64,000 bases of DNA from Streptacidiphilus sp. P02-A3a. Its GTDB lineage: Bacteria; Actinomycetota; Actinomycetes; Streptomycetales; Streptomycetaceae. Each line of letters begins with the position of its first letter. The stretch's first letter is position 1. Location: NCBI RefSeq assembly GCF_014084105.1, contig NZ_CP048289.1:4473922-4537921 (forward strand). Direction: 5' to 3'. The position numbers were made by a program, and so were the translations under genes. The notes beneath the pieces were generated by a model, which saw nothing but the letters and a program-made list of their open reading frames with translations, did not search any database and had not been told where the DNA came from. Shown one piece after another: positions 50,687 through 59,815 of the stretch.

Positions 50687-50851
50687 ATGACCCTGTTCCT
50701 GCTCGTGGTCATCATCGCGATCGCCCTGGGCCTGGTCGGCGCCGTCGCCCACGGACTGTTCTACCTCCTGGTCCTCGGCATCGTCCTGCTGGTCGCCGAC
50801 CTGCTCTTCTTCGGAACCCGCTTCACCCGCCGCAACCGCGCCCACCGCTGA
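50687..50851 (+). CDS. Small hydrophobic membrane protein
   Basis: A 54-residue protein with two membrane helices (MTLFLLVVIIAIALGLVGAV and FYLLVLGIVLLVADLLFFG) and a basic C-terminus TRFTRRNRAHR. ATG 50687 is preceded by GAGGAG at good distance. Small proteins of this sort are abundant in Streptomyces and often stress-induced. It is too short to assign a family. Confidence 0.75.
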   Translation: MTLFLLVVIIAIALGLVGAVAHGLFYLLVLGIVLLVADLLFFGTRFTRRNRAHR

Positions 50852-51009
50852 CCCACCCCCCGGCCCGGCGGCTTTCCCTGCTCCGCCACGGGACAGAGGA
50901 CGGGCCCCTCCACCGTATTGCCTGGAATTTCCCCTTTGCGGGCGGGGTAGGGTGTGGGAAATTTGACTGGGGCACGCGGATGTATTACTAAATCTCGTGC
51001 AGGGCTGCC
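50852..51009. other. Low-GC intergenic segment
   Basis: 158 bases, AT-rich toward the end (GGATGTATTACTAAATCTCG). An inverted repeat AATTTCCC (50926-50933) / GGGAAATT (50956-50963) may serve as an operator for the following gene pair. Confidence 0.4.
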
Positions 51010-51506
51010 ATGCCGGCCTCCTCCCGGGGGAGGCCTCCCGGCTGCAGCTCGGAGATTCCGAACCGAGGGACTTTCGTGGCGAGAAGCGGCGTATGGGTGA
51101 GCCCGAGCGAGGGATCCATCACACCGCAGCAGGATGGAAATTTCACGGCGGCGGGAGTATCAATCCCGAGCAACGACGCCGGGATATTCGAGGGGAAAGT
51201 ACGGTCGGGGACGTGGGGCTTTGACGACTGGAATTCCGACGACAGTTCCGGCTGCTCCCTCGATCTCCTCGGAGATATTCCGCCGGTGGGTGCCTGCGAG
51301 ATATTCTTGAATGTCGTGGAAGGCGAGAACGGAATACGGCCCTGCGTCGGCCCTGACGGGGGTGAATGCGACGGAAGCGGCACGTTCACGAGGGGCGCCT
51401 CAACGTCTCGGTGACCATCCGGCAAGACTCTGATTCGCATCCTGTCTGCGGCCTCACGGTGGCGAGCGCAGGTGCATACTACCGAGAGGGGTGCTCGTTC
51501 GTGTGA
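51010..51506 (+). pseudogene. Cysteine-rich hypothetical protein, frameshifted
   Basis: From about 51080 the frame encodes a beta-rich domain with paired cysteines (GIFEGKVRSGTWGFDDW, SSGCSLDLLGDIPPVGACEI, PCVGPDGGECDGSGTFTRG). Near 51395 the sense frame shifts by one and continues LNVSVTIRQDSDSHPVCGLT, VASAGAYYREGCSFV to a stop that overlaps the GTG of the next gene (GTGA). The coupling suggests a genuine gene pair with a frameshift or sequencing error. Clearly lower GC than neighbours. The natural start is uncertain; a signal peptide is not visible. Confidence 0.5.
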
Positions 51507-51769
51507 CTGGTCACGGCGGCGGCATATCCGGTCCGCAGATCGCTTTTGAAGTGCTTCCCCTGTGCCTCCTCGCTGCCTTCGTTGGCGTTGTGGCGCTGTT
51601 TAATCCGCTCGAAATTCGCAGTAAGGTGCTCCATCGCGGAATTACGTACGATCAGTTCCTGAGGGATGCGCCTGCTGCTCGCGTGATCATCCCGTTGCTG
51701 GGAGTCGCATTCCTGGTGATCGGGTCACTCTTCACTGCAGTCGTTATTGCAATTCTACTGTTTCTTTAG
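51503..51769 (+). CDS. Small two-helix membrane protein
   Basis: An 88-residue protein from GTG 51503 with two strong membrane helices (FEVLPLCLLAAFVGVVALF and VIIPLLGVAFLVIGSLFTAV) joined by a basic loop. It is translationally coupled to the frameshifted gene upstream and shares its low GC. Function unknown; the pair may be foreign DNA. Confidence 0.6.
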   Translation: MTGHGGGISGPQIAFEVLPLCLLAAFVGVVALFNPLEIRSKVLHRGITYDQFLRDAPAARVIIPLLGVAFLVIGSLFTAVVIAILLFL

Positions 51770-51870
51770 CCGGGGGGATTGCAGGCCGAGAACCTGTCCC
51801 ATGCCCAATCCAGGGGGTCGTCCGTGGTGGACGGGGTGCCGGGCTCGCGACGCGCACGGGGGCATGGGAA

Positions 51871-51903
51871 CGCGAAGGGGCGCGCGGGGCGCGCCCCTTC
51901 GCG
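51871..51903. terminator. Perfect 15-bp-stem bidirectional terminator
   Basis: CGCGAAGGGGCGCGC (51871-51885), loop GGG, then its exact complement 51889-51903, between the convergent membrane-protein and PRC-barrel genes. Confidence 0.85.
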
Positions 51904-51962
51904 GAGGGAGCGTGGCGGGCGGCGTCACGTCGCGGCGAGCCGCGCGGCGCCGGGCGGGGTGG

Positions 51963-52313
51963 TCAGATGGGCCACATGCCGTAGTAGCCGCCGACCAGTT
52001 GCTGGTACTCGACGTCGCCCATGTGCGTGGTCCGGTCGAACTCGGGGGAGCCCTTGATCTCGTCCTTGGTGCGTCCCACGTGGACGGTCCGGTTGGGGGT
52101 GTCGATCCGGGTGATGGTGCCGACCGGGAGCATGACCTGCTTGCCGAAGATCCACGGTCCGGTGTCGACGATGAGGTATCCGGCGCCGGCCTCCTGGGAG
52201 TGCTCGTCGACCTTGCCGATGTGGCCGTCGCTCGCCTCGACCCGGTAGCCGGTCAGATCGGTGCCGGTCTGGTAGCCGGAGCTCTCCTGGTAACCCCACA
52301 CACCGTTCTCCAT
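51963..52313 (-). CDS. PRC-barrel domain protein
   Basis: A 116-residue PRC-barrel protein (TGYRVEASDGHIGKVDEHSQ, GAGYLIVDTGPWIFGKQVML, PVGTITRIDTPNRTVHVGRT). ATG 52313. Such proteins are small beta-barrels often induced by stress in actinobacteria and related to RNA-processing PRC domains. It is monocistronic. Confidence 0.9.
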   Translation of the reverse strand: MENGVWGYQESSGYQTGTDLTGYRVEASDGHIGKVDEHSQEAGAGYLIVDTGPWIFGKQVMLPVGTITRIDTPNRTVHVGRTKDEIKGSPEFDRTTHMGDVEYQQLVGGYYGMWPI

Positions 52314-52470
52314 GGAAACGCCTTTCGCCGAGGTGGGAACCACCTGTGCCGATCGGGGCAGCGGGATTGCCGCCTGAGGGTCCTCCTGTCCCGGTCCGCG
52401 CGCCTTACGCGCGATCACCGGGGATCACTCGGAACCGGCACACCCCCGGCGGGGTCGGCCCGGCCGCCGG

Positions 52471-53715
52471 TCAGGCGCGGCTCGGGGCCGGGGCCGGGGA
52501 CGGTTCGGCGGGCAGCGCCGCCGCGCGGCGCGGGAGCAGCAGCGGGGTCGCCAGCAGCAACACCCCCGCCAGGCCGATGGCGGTACGCAGGCCGAGCAGG
52601 GTGCCCAGCACGCCCCAGACGGCGGTCAGCAGCGCGGCGGAGGCCTTGGTGGTCACCGTCCAGGCGGACAGCGTGCGGGTGAGCCGGTCGGTCGCGGTGC
52701 GCTCCAGGCGGTAGGTGGCGTAGACGGGGTTGAAGACCCCGCAGCAGAAGATGAGCCCGAGTTCGACGCCCATCACCAGCGCCAGCCCGCTGCTCCCCGG
52801 CCGCAGGAAGGCCAGGCCGACGGGCCACAGGGTGCGCAGCGCCCCGAAGGCGACCAGGATCCGGCGCTGCCCGAACCTGGCGACGAGCGGCCGGGCCAGC
52901 CGCGAGCCGAGCAGCCCGCCGATCGAGGGCGCGGCGAAGGCCAGGCCGTACTGCCACGGCGTGAAGCCGAGCCGGCCGAGCATCAGCACCGACAGCAGCG
53001 GCACGGTGGCCATCACCAGGCCGTTGAACAGGGCGGTGTTGAAGAACAGCGGACGCAGTGTCGGGTCGGCGAGGATGTACCGCCAGCCGTCGAGCAGGTC
53101 CGATGCCCGCAGCCGGGCGGCCGGGCGCGGTTCGGGCCGCGGCTCGGGCCCGCCGGTGCCGGTCGCGCGGATGCCCAGGGCCGACAGCAGGTAGCTGACC
53201 GCGTCGGCCACCACCGTCGCCACCGGGCCGAGCAGCCCGATCGCCAGCCCGCCCAGCGGCGGTCCGATGATCGTGGTGGTCCAGGACGTGGACTCGAACC
53301 GGGCGTTGGCGACCAGCAGGTCCTCGGCCCGCAGCAGCGCCTTGAGGTACGCGCCGGAGGCGGCGCGGAAGGTGATGTCGGCCGCCGCGACGAGGACCGA
53401 GACCAGCAGCAGCTGGACGAAGCTGAGCACGCCGAGCGCGAACGCCACCGGGATCGTCAGCAGCGCCGCGAACCGCAGCAGGTCCATCGCGACCAGCACC
53501 GGCCGCTTGCGGCGGAACTCCACCCACGGGCCGAGCGGCACCGCCACGGCCGCGCCCACCGCCGTCCCCACGCTGGAGAGCGCGGCGACCTGGGCCGGTC
53601 CGTCGTGCAGCACCCGGATGGCGATCAGCGGGAACGCGCCGAAGGCGAGCCAGGTGCCCAGCGCGCTGGTCCCGTACGCTGCCCAGAGCCACCCGAACCG
53701 CCGCCCCAGCCCCAT
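52471..53715 (-). CDS. MFS transporter, enterobactin-exporter-like (MFS_3)
   Basis: A 414-residue 12-helix transporter (WLWAAYGTSALGTWLAFGAF, PLGPWVEFRRKRPVLVAMDL, VTTKASAALLTAVWGVLGTL). ATG 53715 begins MGLGRRFGWLW. It probably exports a small molecule by proton antiport. It is divergent from a LysR gene that is the likely controller. Confidence 0.92.
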   Translation of the reverse strand: MGLGRRFGWLWAAYGTSALGTWLAFGAFPLIAIRVLHDGPAQVAALSSVGTAVGAAVAVPLGPWVEFRRKRPVLVAMDLLRFAALLTIPVAFALGVLSFVQLLLVSVLVAAADITFRAASGAYLKALLRAEDLLVANARFESTSWTTTIIGPPLGGLAIGLLGPVATVVADAVSYLLSALGIRATGTGGPEPRPEPRPAARLRASDLLDGWRYILADPTLRPLFFNTALFNGLVMATVPLLSVLMLGRLGFTPWQYGLAFAAPSIGGLLGSRLARPLVARFGQRRILVAFGALRTLWPVGLAFLRPGSSGLALVMGVELGLIFCCGVFNPVYATYRLERTATDRLTRTLSAWTVTTKASAALLTAVWGVLGTLLGLRTAIGLAGVLLLATPLLLPRRAAALPAEPSPAPAPSRA

Positions 53716-53816
53716 GCCCGCCGCCCCCTTGCCGTTCACTCGCACAACCGATCCGTGATCGGATCCATCAAAGCGAGCACCCCACCCTGGGAGCAAACAA
53801 CCACAGGGCCACCAGC

Positions 53817-53833
53817 CACAACCACCGGTTGTG
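53817..53833. promoter_or_regulatory. LysR operator candidate CACAACC-acc-GGTTGTG
   Basis: A perfect 7-bp-arm inverted repeat 17 bases upstream of the LysR start, with a further CACAACCGAT half-site near 53743 by the exporter start. This matches a two-site LysR arrangement in the 134-base divergent region. Confidence 0.65.
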
Positions 53834-53849
53834 CCCTTAGGGTGTCGGC

Positions 53850-54785
53850 ATGGACCTCGACACCGTCCGGACCTTCCTCGCCGCCGCCGAGGCGGGGCAG
53901 TTCCAGGAGGCCGCCGCCGAGCTGGCGGTCACCCAGCAGGCCGTCTCCAAGCGCATCGCCGCACTGGAGCGCGACCTGGGGGTGCGGCTGTTCACCCGCA
54001 CCGCGCGCGGCGCCGAGCTGACCATCGACGGGCAGGCGTTCCTGCCCCACGCGCGCGAACTGCTGCGCGTCGCCGAACGCGCGGTCGCCTCGGTGCGCAC
54101 CGGCCGCCGTCCGCTGCGCGTGGACGTGATCGCCTCGCGCAGCGCGCAGTCGGGCCTGATGCGCGACTTCCACCGGGCGTACCCCGACATCGAGCTCGAC
54201 GTGATGATGCTGTTCGACGTCGAGACGGCGGTGGCCGCCATCCGCTCCGGCGCGATCGACGCCTCCTTCCGCGCCGTCGCCGTGCCCGGACGGCCGCTGC
54301 CCGAGGACATCGAGTCGCTCCGGGTACTCGACGAGCCGCTGCACCTGCTCACCGGCCCCGCCCACACACTGGCCGGGGCCCGGTCGGTGGCCCTCGCCCA
54401 GCTCGCCGGGCACCGGATCTGGATGCCCGGCATCGTCCCCGGCACCGAGTGGGCCGCCTACTACGACGACCTGGCCGCCGAGTTCGGCCTCACCATCGAG
54501 GCGACCGGCCCCAACTTCGGCTCCGACGCGCTGCTCGACACCGTCGCCGACACCCCGGCGCTGGCCACCTTCATGGGCGGGCGGAGCCGCCTGGTCTGGC
54601 CCGCCGACCACGGCCTGCGCCGCATCGCGGTGACCGACCCGGCACCGGTCTACCCGCACTCGCTGCTGTGGCACCGCGACAACCCCCACCCGGCGCTGGC
54701 CACCCTGCGCGCCCACCTCGCCGCCACCGCCGGCGGCCACAGCGCCGCCGGGACCTGGGTCCCGGCCTGGGTACTGCCGCACTGA
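53850..54785 (+). CDS. LysR-family transcriptional regulator
   Basis: A 311-residue LysR regulator: wHTH (VRTFLAAAEAGQFQEAAAEL, AVTQQAVSKRIAALERDLGV) and an effector domain (VDVIASRSAQSGLMRDFHRA, AIRSGAIDASFRAVAVPGRP). Divergent from the MFS exporter and likely its ligand-responsive activator or repressor. Confidence 0.93.
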   Translation: MDLDTVRTFLAAAEAGQFQEAAAELAVTQQAVSKRIAALERDLGVRLFTRTARGAELTIDGQAFLPHARELLRVAERAVASVRTGRRPLRVDVIASRSAQSGLMRDFHRAYPDIELDVMMLFDVETAVAAIRSGAIDASFRAVAVPGRPLPEDIESLRVLDEPLHLLTGPAHTLAGARSVALAQLAGHRIWMPGIVPGTEWAAYYDDLAAEFGLTIEATGPNFGSDALLDTVADTPALATFMGGRSRLVWPADHGLRRIAVTDPAPVYPHSLLWHRDNPHPALATLRAHLAATAGGHSAAGTWVPAWVLPH

Positions 54786-54820
54786 ACCCGCGCGGGCCAG
54801 CGGGACCCGGGCGGCGCCGT

Positions 54821-54890
54821 GCGGCGGGCGCGGCGCGGTGGGCGCGGCGCGGCGGGCGCGGCGCGGTGGGCGCCGTGCGGTGGGCGCGGC
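54821..54890. repeat. 14-bp tandem repeat, five copies
   Basis: GCGGCGGGCGCGGC and GCGGTGGGCGCGGC variants repeat at 54821, 54835, 54849, 54863 and 54877. It lies in the gap between the LysR and GNAT genes. Confidence 0.9.
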
Positions 54891-54940
54891 GGCTCGGAAA
54901 TCCCGGTGACCGCCACCGCCGGTCTCGGAGAGGATGCGGC

Positions 54941-55579
54941 GTGCTCGCCGATCACTTCCCCCCGCTCGGTCTCCGTCTCAAGACCCCGCGCCTGGAACTT
55001 GCCCTGCCCGCCCCGCAGGAGCTGACGAAACTGGCCGAGGTCGCGGCGGCCGGAATCCACCACCCCGACTACATGCCGTTCCTGGCACCGTGGACCCAGG
55101 CCCCAGCGGCCGAACTGTGCCGCGGCGTCGTCCAGTCCCACTGGAGTGACCCGGGACGCTGGAAGCCGGCGGACTGGTCACTGAACCTCACCGTGTTCTT
55201 CGGGGGCGAACCCGTCGGGGAGCAGAGCATGTTCGCCCGGGACTTCGCCGTCACGCGCAGCGTGTCCACCAGTTCCTGGCTGGGCCTGCCGTTCCAGGGC
55301 CGGGGCATCGGCACCGAGCTGCGGGCCGCCGTGCTGCACCTGGCCTTCGCCGGGTTGGACGCGGTGGAGGCCGCCTCGACGGCGTTCGCCGACAACGCGG
55401 CGTCCCGGGCGGGGCCAGCCAAGCTCGGCTACGTCCCCCACGGGCAGCAGCGGCGCTCGGCCGACGGCGTGCCGCGCATCGACCAGTGGCTGGCCCTGTA
55501 TGCCGGTGTTCGGGACCGAGGCGCGGTGACGAGGCAGCGGCCTCCGGTCGGCCCAACGCCTGGTGGGACGGTTCTGTAG
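54941..55579 (+). CDS. GNAT-family acetyltransferase
   Basis: A 212-residue RimJ/RimL-type GNAT protein (LRLKTPRLELALPAPQELTK, LNLTVFFGGEPVGEQSMFAR, WLGLPFQGRGIGTELRAAVL with the acetyl-CoA loop QGRGIGTE). GTG 54941. The C-terminal 25 residues (GAVTRQRPPVGPTPGGTVL) are untypical, perhaps an extension or the result of an undetected frameshift. Substrate unknown. Confidence 0.88.
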   Translation: MLADHFPPLGLRLKTPRLELALPAPQELTKLAEVAAAGIHHPDYMPFLAPWTQAPAAELCRGVVQSHWSDPGRWKPADWSLNLTVFFGGEPVGEQSMFARDFAVTRSVSTSSWLGLPFQGRGIGTELRAAVLHLAFAGLDAVEAASTAFADNAASRAGPAKLGYVPHGQQRRSADGVPRIDQWLALYAGVRDRGAVTRQRPPVGPTPGGTVL

Positions 55580-55618
55580 CCTGGGGGCGCACCCTCGTAC
55601 CCCAGGAGTTCCGCCGTC

Positions 55619-56215
55619 ATGGATGTCCAGCCAGTCGCGCCCGCGACCTTCCGTACCGCCACCGCCGCGGACGTGCCCGCCCTGGTCGCGCTGATCGAGT
55701 CGGCCTACCGCGGGGAGTCCAGCCGCGCGGGGTGGACCACCGAGGCCGACCTGGTGCAGGGGCGGCGGACCGACTCCGAGGGGGTGCTGGCGGTCCTGCG
55801 GGGCCCGGACAGCCGGATGCTCGTGGCCGAGTCCGACGGCGCGCTCCTGGGCTGCTGCCAGGTGGAGGACCGCCGCGGCCACGCGTACTTCGGGATGTTC
55901 GCGGTGCGTCCCGAACTGCAGGGCGGCGGCCTGGGCAGGCGGCTGCTCGCCGAGGCCGAGCGCCTGGCCGGTGCCGAGTGGGGCGCCCGGCAGATGCACA
56001 TGACGGTGATCAGCGTCCGCGAGGACCTCATCGCCTGGTACGTGCGCCGCGGCTACGCCCGCACCGGGCAGCTGAGCGACTTCCCCTACGGCAACGAGCG
56101 CTTCGGCCGGCCCACGCGCGGCGACCTGCGGTTCGAACTGCTGGTGAAGGAACTGAGGGAAATGCCCCAAGTCAGCGCGGGAGAGCGGGAACACGTCCGG
56201 CCGCGGGTAGGTTGA
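55619..56215 (+). CDS. GNAT-family N-acetyltransferase
   Basis: A 198-residue GNAT protein: FRTATAADVPALVALIESAY at the start, MFAVRPELQGGGLGRRLLAE as the acetyl-CoA-binding motif A, and LIAWYVRRGYARTGQLSDFP at the end. Closely follows another GNAT gene (39 bases), so they may be co-transcribed. Substrate unknown. Confidence 0.92.
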   Translation: MDVQPVAPATFRTATAADVPALVALIESAYRGESSRAGWTTEADLVQGRRTDSEGVLAVLRGPDSRMLVAESDGALLGCCQVEDRRGHAYFGMFAVRPELQGGGLGRRLLAEAERLAGAEWGARQMHMTVISVREDLIAWYVRRGYARTGQLSDFPYGNERFGRPTRGDLRFELLVKELREMPQVSAGEREHVRPRVG

Positions 56216-56260
56216 CCCGCAGGACGGGTCGAGGACCGGACGAGCATCAGGGAGCAGTGC

Positions 56261-57118
56261 ATGGTGGCGAACGCGGGGACTGGCGACGGGGCGGGCACGC
56301 TCGCGGTGTGGCGAAACGCCGACGGCCTGACACCGGAACTGGCCGTCGAGCTGGAGAAGCTCGGCTACGGACGCATCTGGATCGGCGGGTCTCCCGACGG
56401 TGACCTGGCCGCGGCCGAGCGACTGCTCGACGCGACCTCGACGATCGGCCTGGCCACCGGGATCGTCAACATCTGGAAGGACGACGCCAAGACCGTCGCC
56501 GCCTCCTACCAGCGGCTGCAGGAACGCCACCCGGGCCGGTTCCTGCTCGGCATCGGCGCCGGCCACCGCGAGTTCACCGGCGAGCGGTACGTGCGCCCCT
56601 ACGAGGCACTGGTGTCCTACCTGGACGTGCTGGACGCCGAGGGCGTGCCGCAGGACCGGCGGGTACTGGCCGCGCTCGGCCCCCGGGTGCTGCGGCTGGC
56701 CGCCGACCGCGCCGGCGGCGCCCACCCCTACCTGGTCACCCCGGAACACACCCGCACCGCCCGCGAGATCCTGGGCCCGGACGCCCTGCTCGCACCCGAG
56801 CAGAAGGTGGTGCTGGAGGCGGACCCGGTCCGCGCCCGCGCGATCGGCCGCCCCCGCGTCGAGAAGCCCTACCTGAGCCTGGCCAACTACACCTCGAACC
56901 TGCGCCGCTTCGGCTGGTCCGACCAGGACCTGGCCGGCGGGGGCAGCGACCGGCTGATCGACGCGCTCGCCCCGCACGGCACCCCGGAGCAGGCCGCCGA
57001 CGCGCTGCGCGCGCACCTGCGCGCGGGCGCGGACGAGGTCGTGGTCCAACTCCTGACCGAGGACGGCGAACTGCCGGAGGTCGGCTACCGGCAACTGGCC
57101 GAGGCACTGCAGGGCTGA
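56261..57118 (+). CDS. LLM-class F420-dependent oxidoreductase
   Basis: A 285-residue TIM-barrel oxidoreductase ([59 protein letters not shown]). This subgroup is typically annotated as TIGR03620-like F420-dependent enzymes in mycobacteria and Streptomyces. It is 160 bases before a Ddn-like deazaflavin-binding protein, which supports F420 use. Confidence 0.88.
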   Translation: MVANAGTGDGAGTLAVWRNADGLTPELAVELEKLGYGRIWIGGSPDGDLAAAERLLDATSTIGLATGIVNIWKDDAKTVAASYQRLQERHPGRFLLGIGAGHREFTGERYVRPYEALVSYLDVLDAEGVPQDRRVLAALGPRVLRLAADRAGGAHPYLVTPEHTRTAREILGPDALLAPEQKVVLEADPVRARAIGRPRVEKPYLSLANYTSNLRRFGWSDQDLAGGGSDRLIDALAPHGTPEQAADALRAHLRAGADEVVVQLLTEDGELPEVGYRQLAEALQG

Positions 57119-57278
57119 ACCGGTGCGCCCGGCCGCTTGCGGGCACCGCTCCGTCGCGCCGCCCCCCACCGGGACGCGGCCGTGGTGGATCATGGGAACA
57201 GCAGGTCGAACCGCGGACCCGAGGCGGCTGACAGCAGGTCACCCGCCTCGGCTCCGCCTTGCGAAGGACGGGAACAGC

Positions 57279-57722
57279 ATGCCTCTCAGCGGCGAGTACC
57301 AGCCGAGCCCGGATCAGTGGGTCCGCGACCAGGTCGCGTTGTACGAGGGTTCCGGGGGCACCGAGGGAACGACGCTGCGGGATGTGCCCGTCATCGTCCT
57401 CACCAGCCTCGGGACCAAGAGCGGCAAGATCCGCAAGAACCCGCTGATGCGGGTGGAGCACCAGGGAGCGTACGCCGTGGTGGCCTCGCAGGGCGGCGCG
57501 CCGAGCCACCCCGCCTGGTACCACAACCTGGTCGCGCACCCGCTGGTCGAGCTCCAGGACGGCGCGGTACGGCAGGACATGACGGCCCGCGAGGTCCAGG
57601 GCGCGGAGCGGGACCTGTGGTGGTCGCGCGCGGTCGAGGTCTGGCCGGACTACGCCGAGTACCAGCAGAAGACGGACCGGGTGATCCCGGTCTTCGTCCT
57701 GGAGCCGGTCAGCGCCCACTGA
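57279..57722 (+). CDS. Deazaflavin (F420)-dependent nitroreductase-family protein
   Basis: A 147-residue split-beta-barrel protein of the Ddn group. It has the typical [20 protein letters not shown] and [20 protein letters not shown] segments. Members reduce quinones or nitro compounds with F420H2, or are involved in fatty-acid handling. It follows the F420-type LLM gene on the same strand. ATG 57279 has a weak ribosome site (GGAA). Confidence 0.93.
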   Translation: MPLSGEYQPSPDQWVRDQVALYEGSGGTEGTTLRDVPVIVLTSLGTKSGKIRKNPLMRVEHQGAYAVVASQGGAPSHPAWYHNLVAHPLVELQDGAVRQDMTAREVQGAERDLWWSRAVEVWPDYAEYQQKTDRVIPVFVLEPVSAH

Positions 57723-57839
57723 ACGGACACCCGACGCCTCGGGCGGCCCCCGCCCGAGGCGTCCGGTACACGGCCTGGGACGCGCGGCCCGGGGTGTGGC
57801 AGGCCACACCCCGGGTGAATGGCGGACCGCAGTGACCCG

Positions 57840-58717
57840 GCGGGCCCCGGCCTGCTGTCGAAATGGTGCTGGGCGCGGCCCAACTCCAGCGCGAGCCGCA
57901 CCAGGTGCTGCTGGGGCCCGTCGTGGATGTCGCGTTCGAGCCGGCGCAGGGCCCGCGCCTCTGCCGACACCGCCGCGACAGCCTGCGCCCGGGCACTGTC
58001 GCGCTCCCGCTCCAGCCCGCTGATCCGCCGGTGCAGGGCCCACACGGTGGGCAGCAGCGCCCGCCCCAGACCCGCCTGCGCGGCGACGGCCGCCCGCGTC
58101 ACCAGCGGCAGGGTCACCAGCAGCAGCACGCACACCGTGACCGCGAAACCCAGCCGCCCGCCCGGCGAGGTCAGCCCCAGGCCCAGGGCGATATGGGAGC
58201 GGTCGCTGCCCGCGTACAGGGTCATCGGCCGCAGCGCCCCGGGCGAACCCTGGCTGCGCAGCGGATAGGTGGCGGTGGCGACCGCCACGAACCACCACAG
58301 CGCGGTCACCGCCGAGGTGACCAGGACCACTGGGAGCACCAGCACCGCGTGCGCCAGGTCGAGCCACAGCCCCGGGTCCGCGGCGTCCGCCTCCCGCGGC
58401 CTCGGCCGCCGGCCCGCGCCGGGCACCCCGGTCCGCGACCGCAGCCGGCCGATCCGCCACCACTCCAGGTCCCCGGGCCACCGCGCCAGCGCCAGCGCCC
58501 GGCCCGCGACCGGCGCCCCGCCCGGCAGCAGCGAACCGACCGCCGCGACCCCCAGGCCGCCGACCAGCAGCAGCAGCCCGACCACAGCGCCGGGCGGCGC
58601 GGTCAGCAGGTACAGCGACTCCACCAGCGCGCGCCGCCCCACGCGCGCGACACGCCCGGCGAACCCGGTCCCCGGCCGCCACCGACCCGCGACCACCGAA
58701 GGCAAGGACTCGACCAT
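57840..58717 (-). pseudogene. Sensor histidine kinase truncated before the ATPase domain
   Basis: From ATG 58717 the protein has several membrane helices (AVVGLLLLVGGLGVAAVGSL, AVLVLPVVLVTSAVTALWWF), a sensor domain and the HisKA_3 dimerisation helix with the phosphorylatable His (ALRRLERDIHDGPQQHLVRL). Similarity stops at about 57860 in HHFDSRPG. The HATPase_c domain is absent, and no response regulator gene follows. A deletion has probably removed the 3' half and the partner gene. Confidence 0.75.
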
Positions 58718-58879
58718 GCCCCCAGCATAATGTCGCCCGCCCCGCCCCTCCGGGCCCCCGCGGACGCCCGGTACCACGGCGCGGAACTCGTCCGCCGGGC
58801 CGTGCAACCTTTCCCGCCGGACCGCGGTGAGTACGGCAGAGGGCACCCACGGGGGAGCCCCGGAACAAGGAGCCCGACG

Positions 58880-59392
58880 ATGTCGACAGCCCTGCGCACC
58901 CACCTCATCAAGCCGCTGGCGGTCTGCGCGCTGGCAGCCGCAGCACTGGCCCCGGTCAACGCCTACGCGGCCCCGAGCGGTGCCGCCGCCCCCAGCGCCC
59001 GCCCCGCCTCCGTCGTGGTGGTCACCTCGGGACAGCGCCTGGACCTGGGCCACGGCCAGTGGCTGACGCTGACCGCCGCCCAGGTCTGCGACGGCAGCGG
59101 CCCGACCGTGGAGAACTGCTCCAGCGTCACCAACGGCAACCAGGGACCCGGCACGGTGTCCCTGCTGACCTCCGGCGACACCGCCGGAACCCTGTACCGG
59201 GCGCTGTACCTGGGCAGCGGCGCGGCGCGGATCACCGTCCGGGCCGGCCAGCAGAACGACACCCTGCGGCTGGTCCGCCTCGCGGGCGACACCGGATACA
59301 CCGTCGGCTACGGCTGGGGCGCCCCGCAGACCACGGGGAACGTCACCACGACCGTCTACAACGCCGCCGGGACGGTCCTGACGACGCTGTAG
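58880..59392 (+). CDS. Secreted protein with a beta domain shared with the downstream anti-sigma-like protein
   Basis: A 170-residue exported protein. Signal peptide MSTALRTHLIKPLAVCALAA to AYAAPSG, then a beta domain: VTSGQRLDLGHGQWLTLTAA, CSSVTNGNQGPGTVSLLTSG and GYTVGYGWGAPQTTGNVTTT. The same pattern recurs at residues 100-230 of the protein encoded at 59816, so the two are paralogous domains. Role unknown; an extracellular sensing or decoy function is possible. Confidence 0.75.
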   Translation: MSTALRTHLIKPLAVCALAAAALAPVNAYAAPSGAAAPSARPASVVVVTSGQRLDLGHGQWLTLTAAQVCDGSGPTVENCSSVTNGNQGPGTVSLLTSGDTAGTLYRALYLGSGAARITVRAGQQNDTLRLVRLAGDTGYTVGYGWGAPQTTGNVTTTVYNAAGTVLTTL

Positions 59393-59429
59393 CACGACCG
59401 CGGAACCGGGGCAGGGAAGGCAGTCGGCG

Positions 59430-59790
59430 GTGCGGAGCGAGGGACGGACGGGGGTGGGCGCGGTGCGCGAACCGCGACAGCGCGAGCTGGACTTCGAGGA
59501 GTTCGCGGCAGCGCGCTGGAGCCGCCTGGCCCGCACCGCCGACCTGCTGACCGGCGACCACCACGCGGCGCAGGACCTGGCCCAGCTGACACCGGCGAAA
59601 GTCTCCCCGCGCCGGACGCCGACCAGCGCACCGGACGAGCCGGACGCCCACGTACTGGGAGGACCTGAGCGAGCACCAGGTCGCCGAAACGCCCGGCTGC
59701 CCACCGGGCAAGGTGCTCCGCAACGGGGCCCCTCCCGTGGGCGTGGGCGTGTGCGTGTGCGTGGGCGTTGGCGTGGGCGTTGGCCGGGCC
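59430..59790 (+). pseudogene. SigE-like ECF sigma factor, internally deleted
   Basis: The N-terminus reads FEEFAAARWSRLARTADLLT and GDHHAAQDLAQ, the sigma region 2 start of a SigE-family ECF factor. After a gap of about 60-70 codons a different frame gives TYWEDLSEHQVAETPGCPPG, equivalent to region 4 (YWEDLSEAETAEVLGCSVG). Most of region 2 and the linker are lost. It precedes the anti-sigma-like gene. Confidence 0.7.
59737..59787. repeat. 6-bp GTGGGC/GTGTGC tandem repeat
   Basis: GTGGGCGTGTGCGTGTGCGT and GGGCGTTGGCGTGGGCGTTGG variants fill the gap between the sigma remnant and the ribosome site of the next gene. Confidence 0.8.
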
Positions 59791-59815
59791 GGGACCTGGA
59801 AGGAGCGGACCCACG

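Noticed and set aside
59737-59787. A coding extension of the anti-sigma-like protein through the GTGGGC repeat
   Set aside because: Upstream in-frame translation gives only repeat-encoded residues; ATG 59816 with GGAAGGAG gives the expected cytoplasmic N-terminus.
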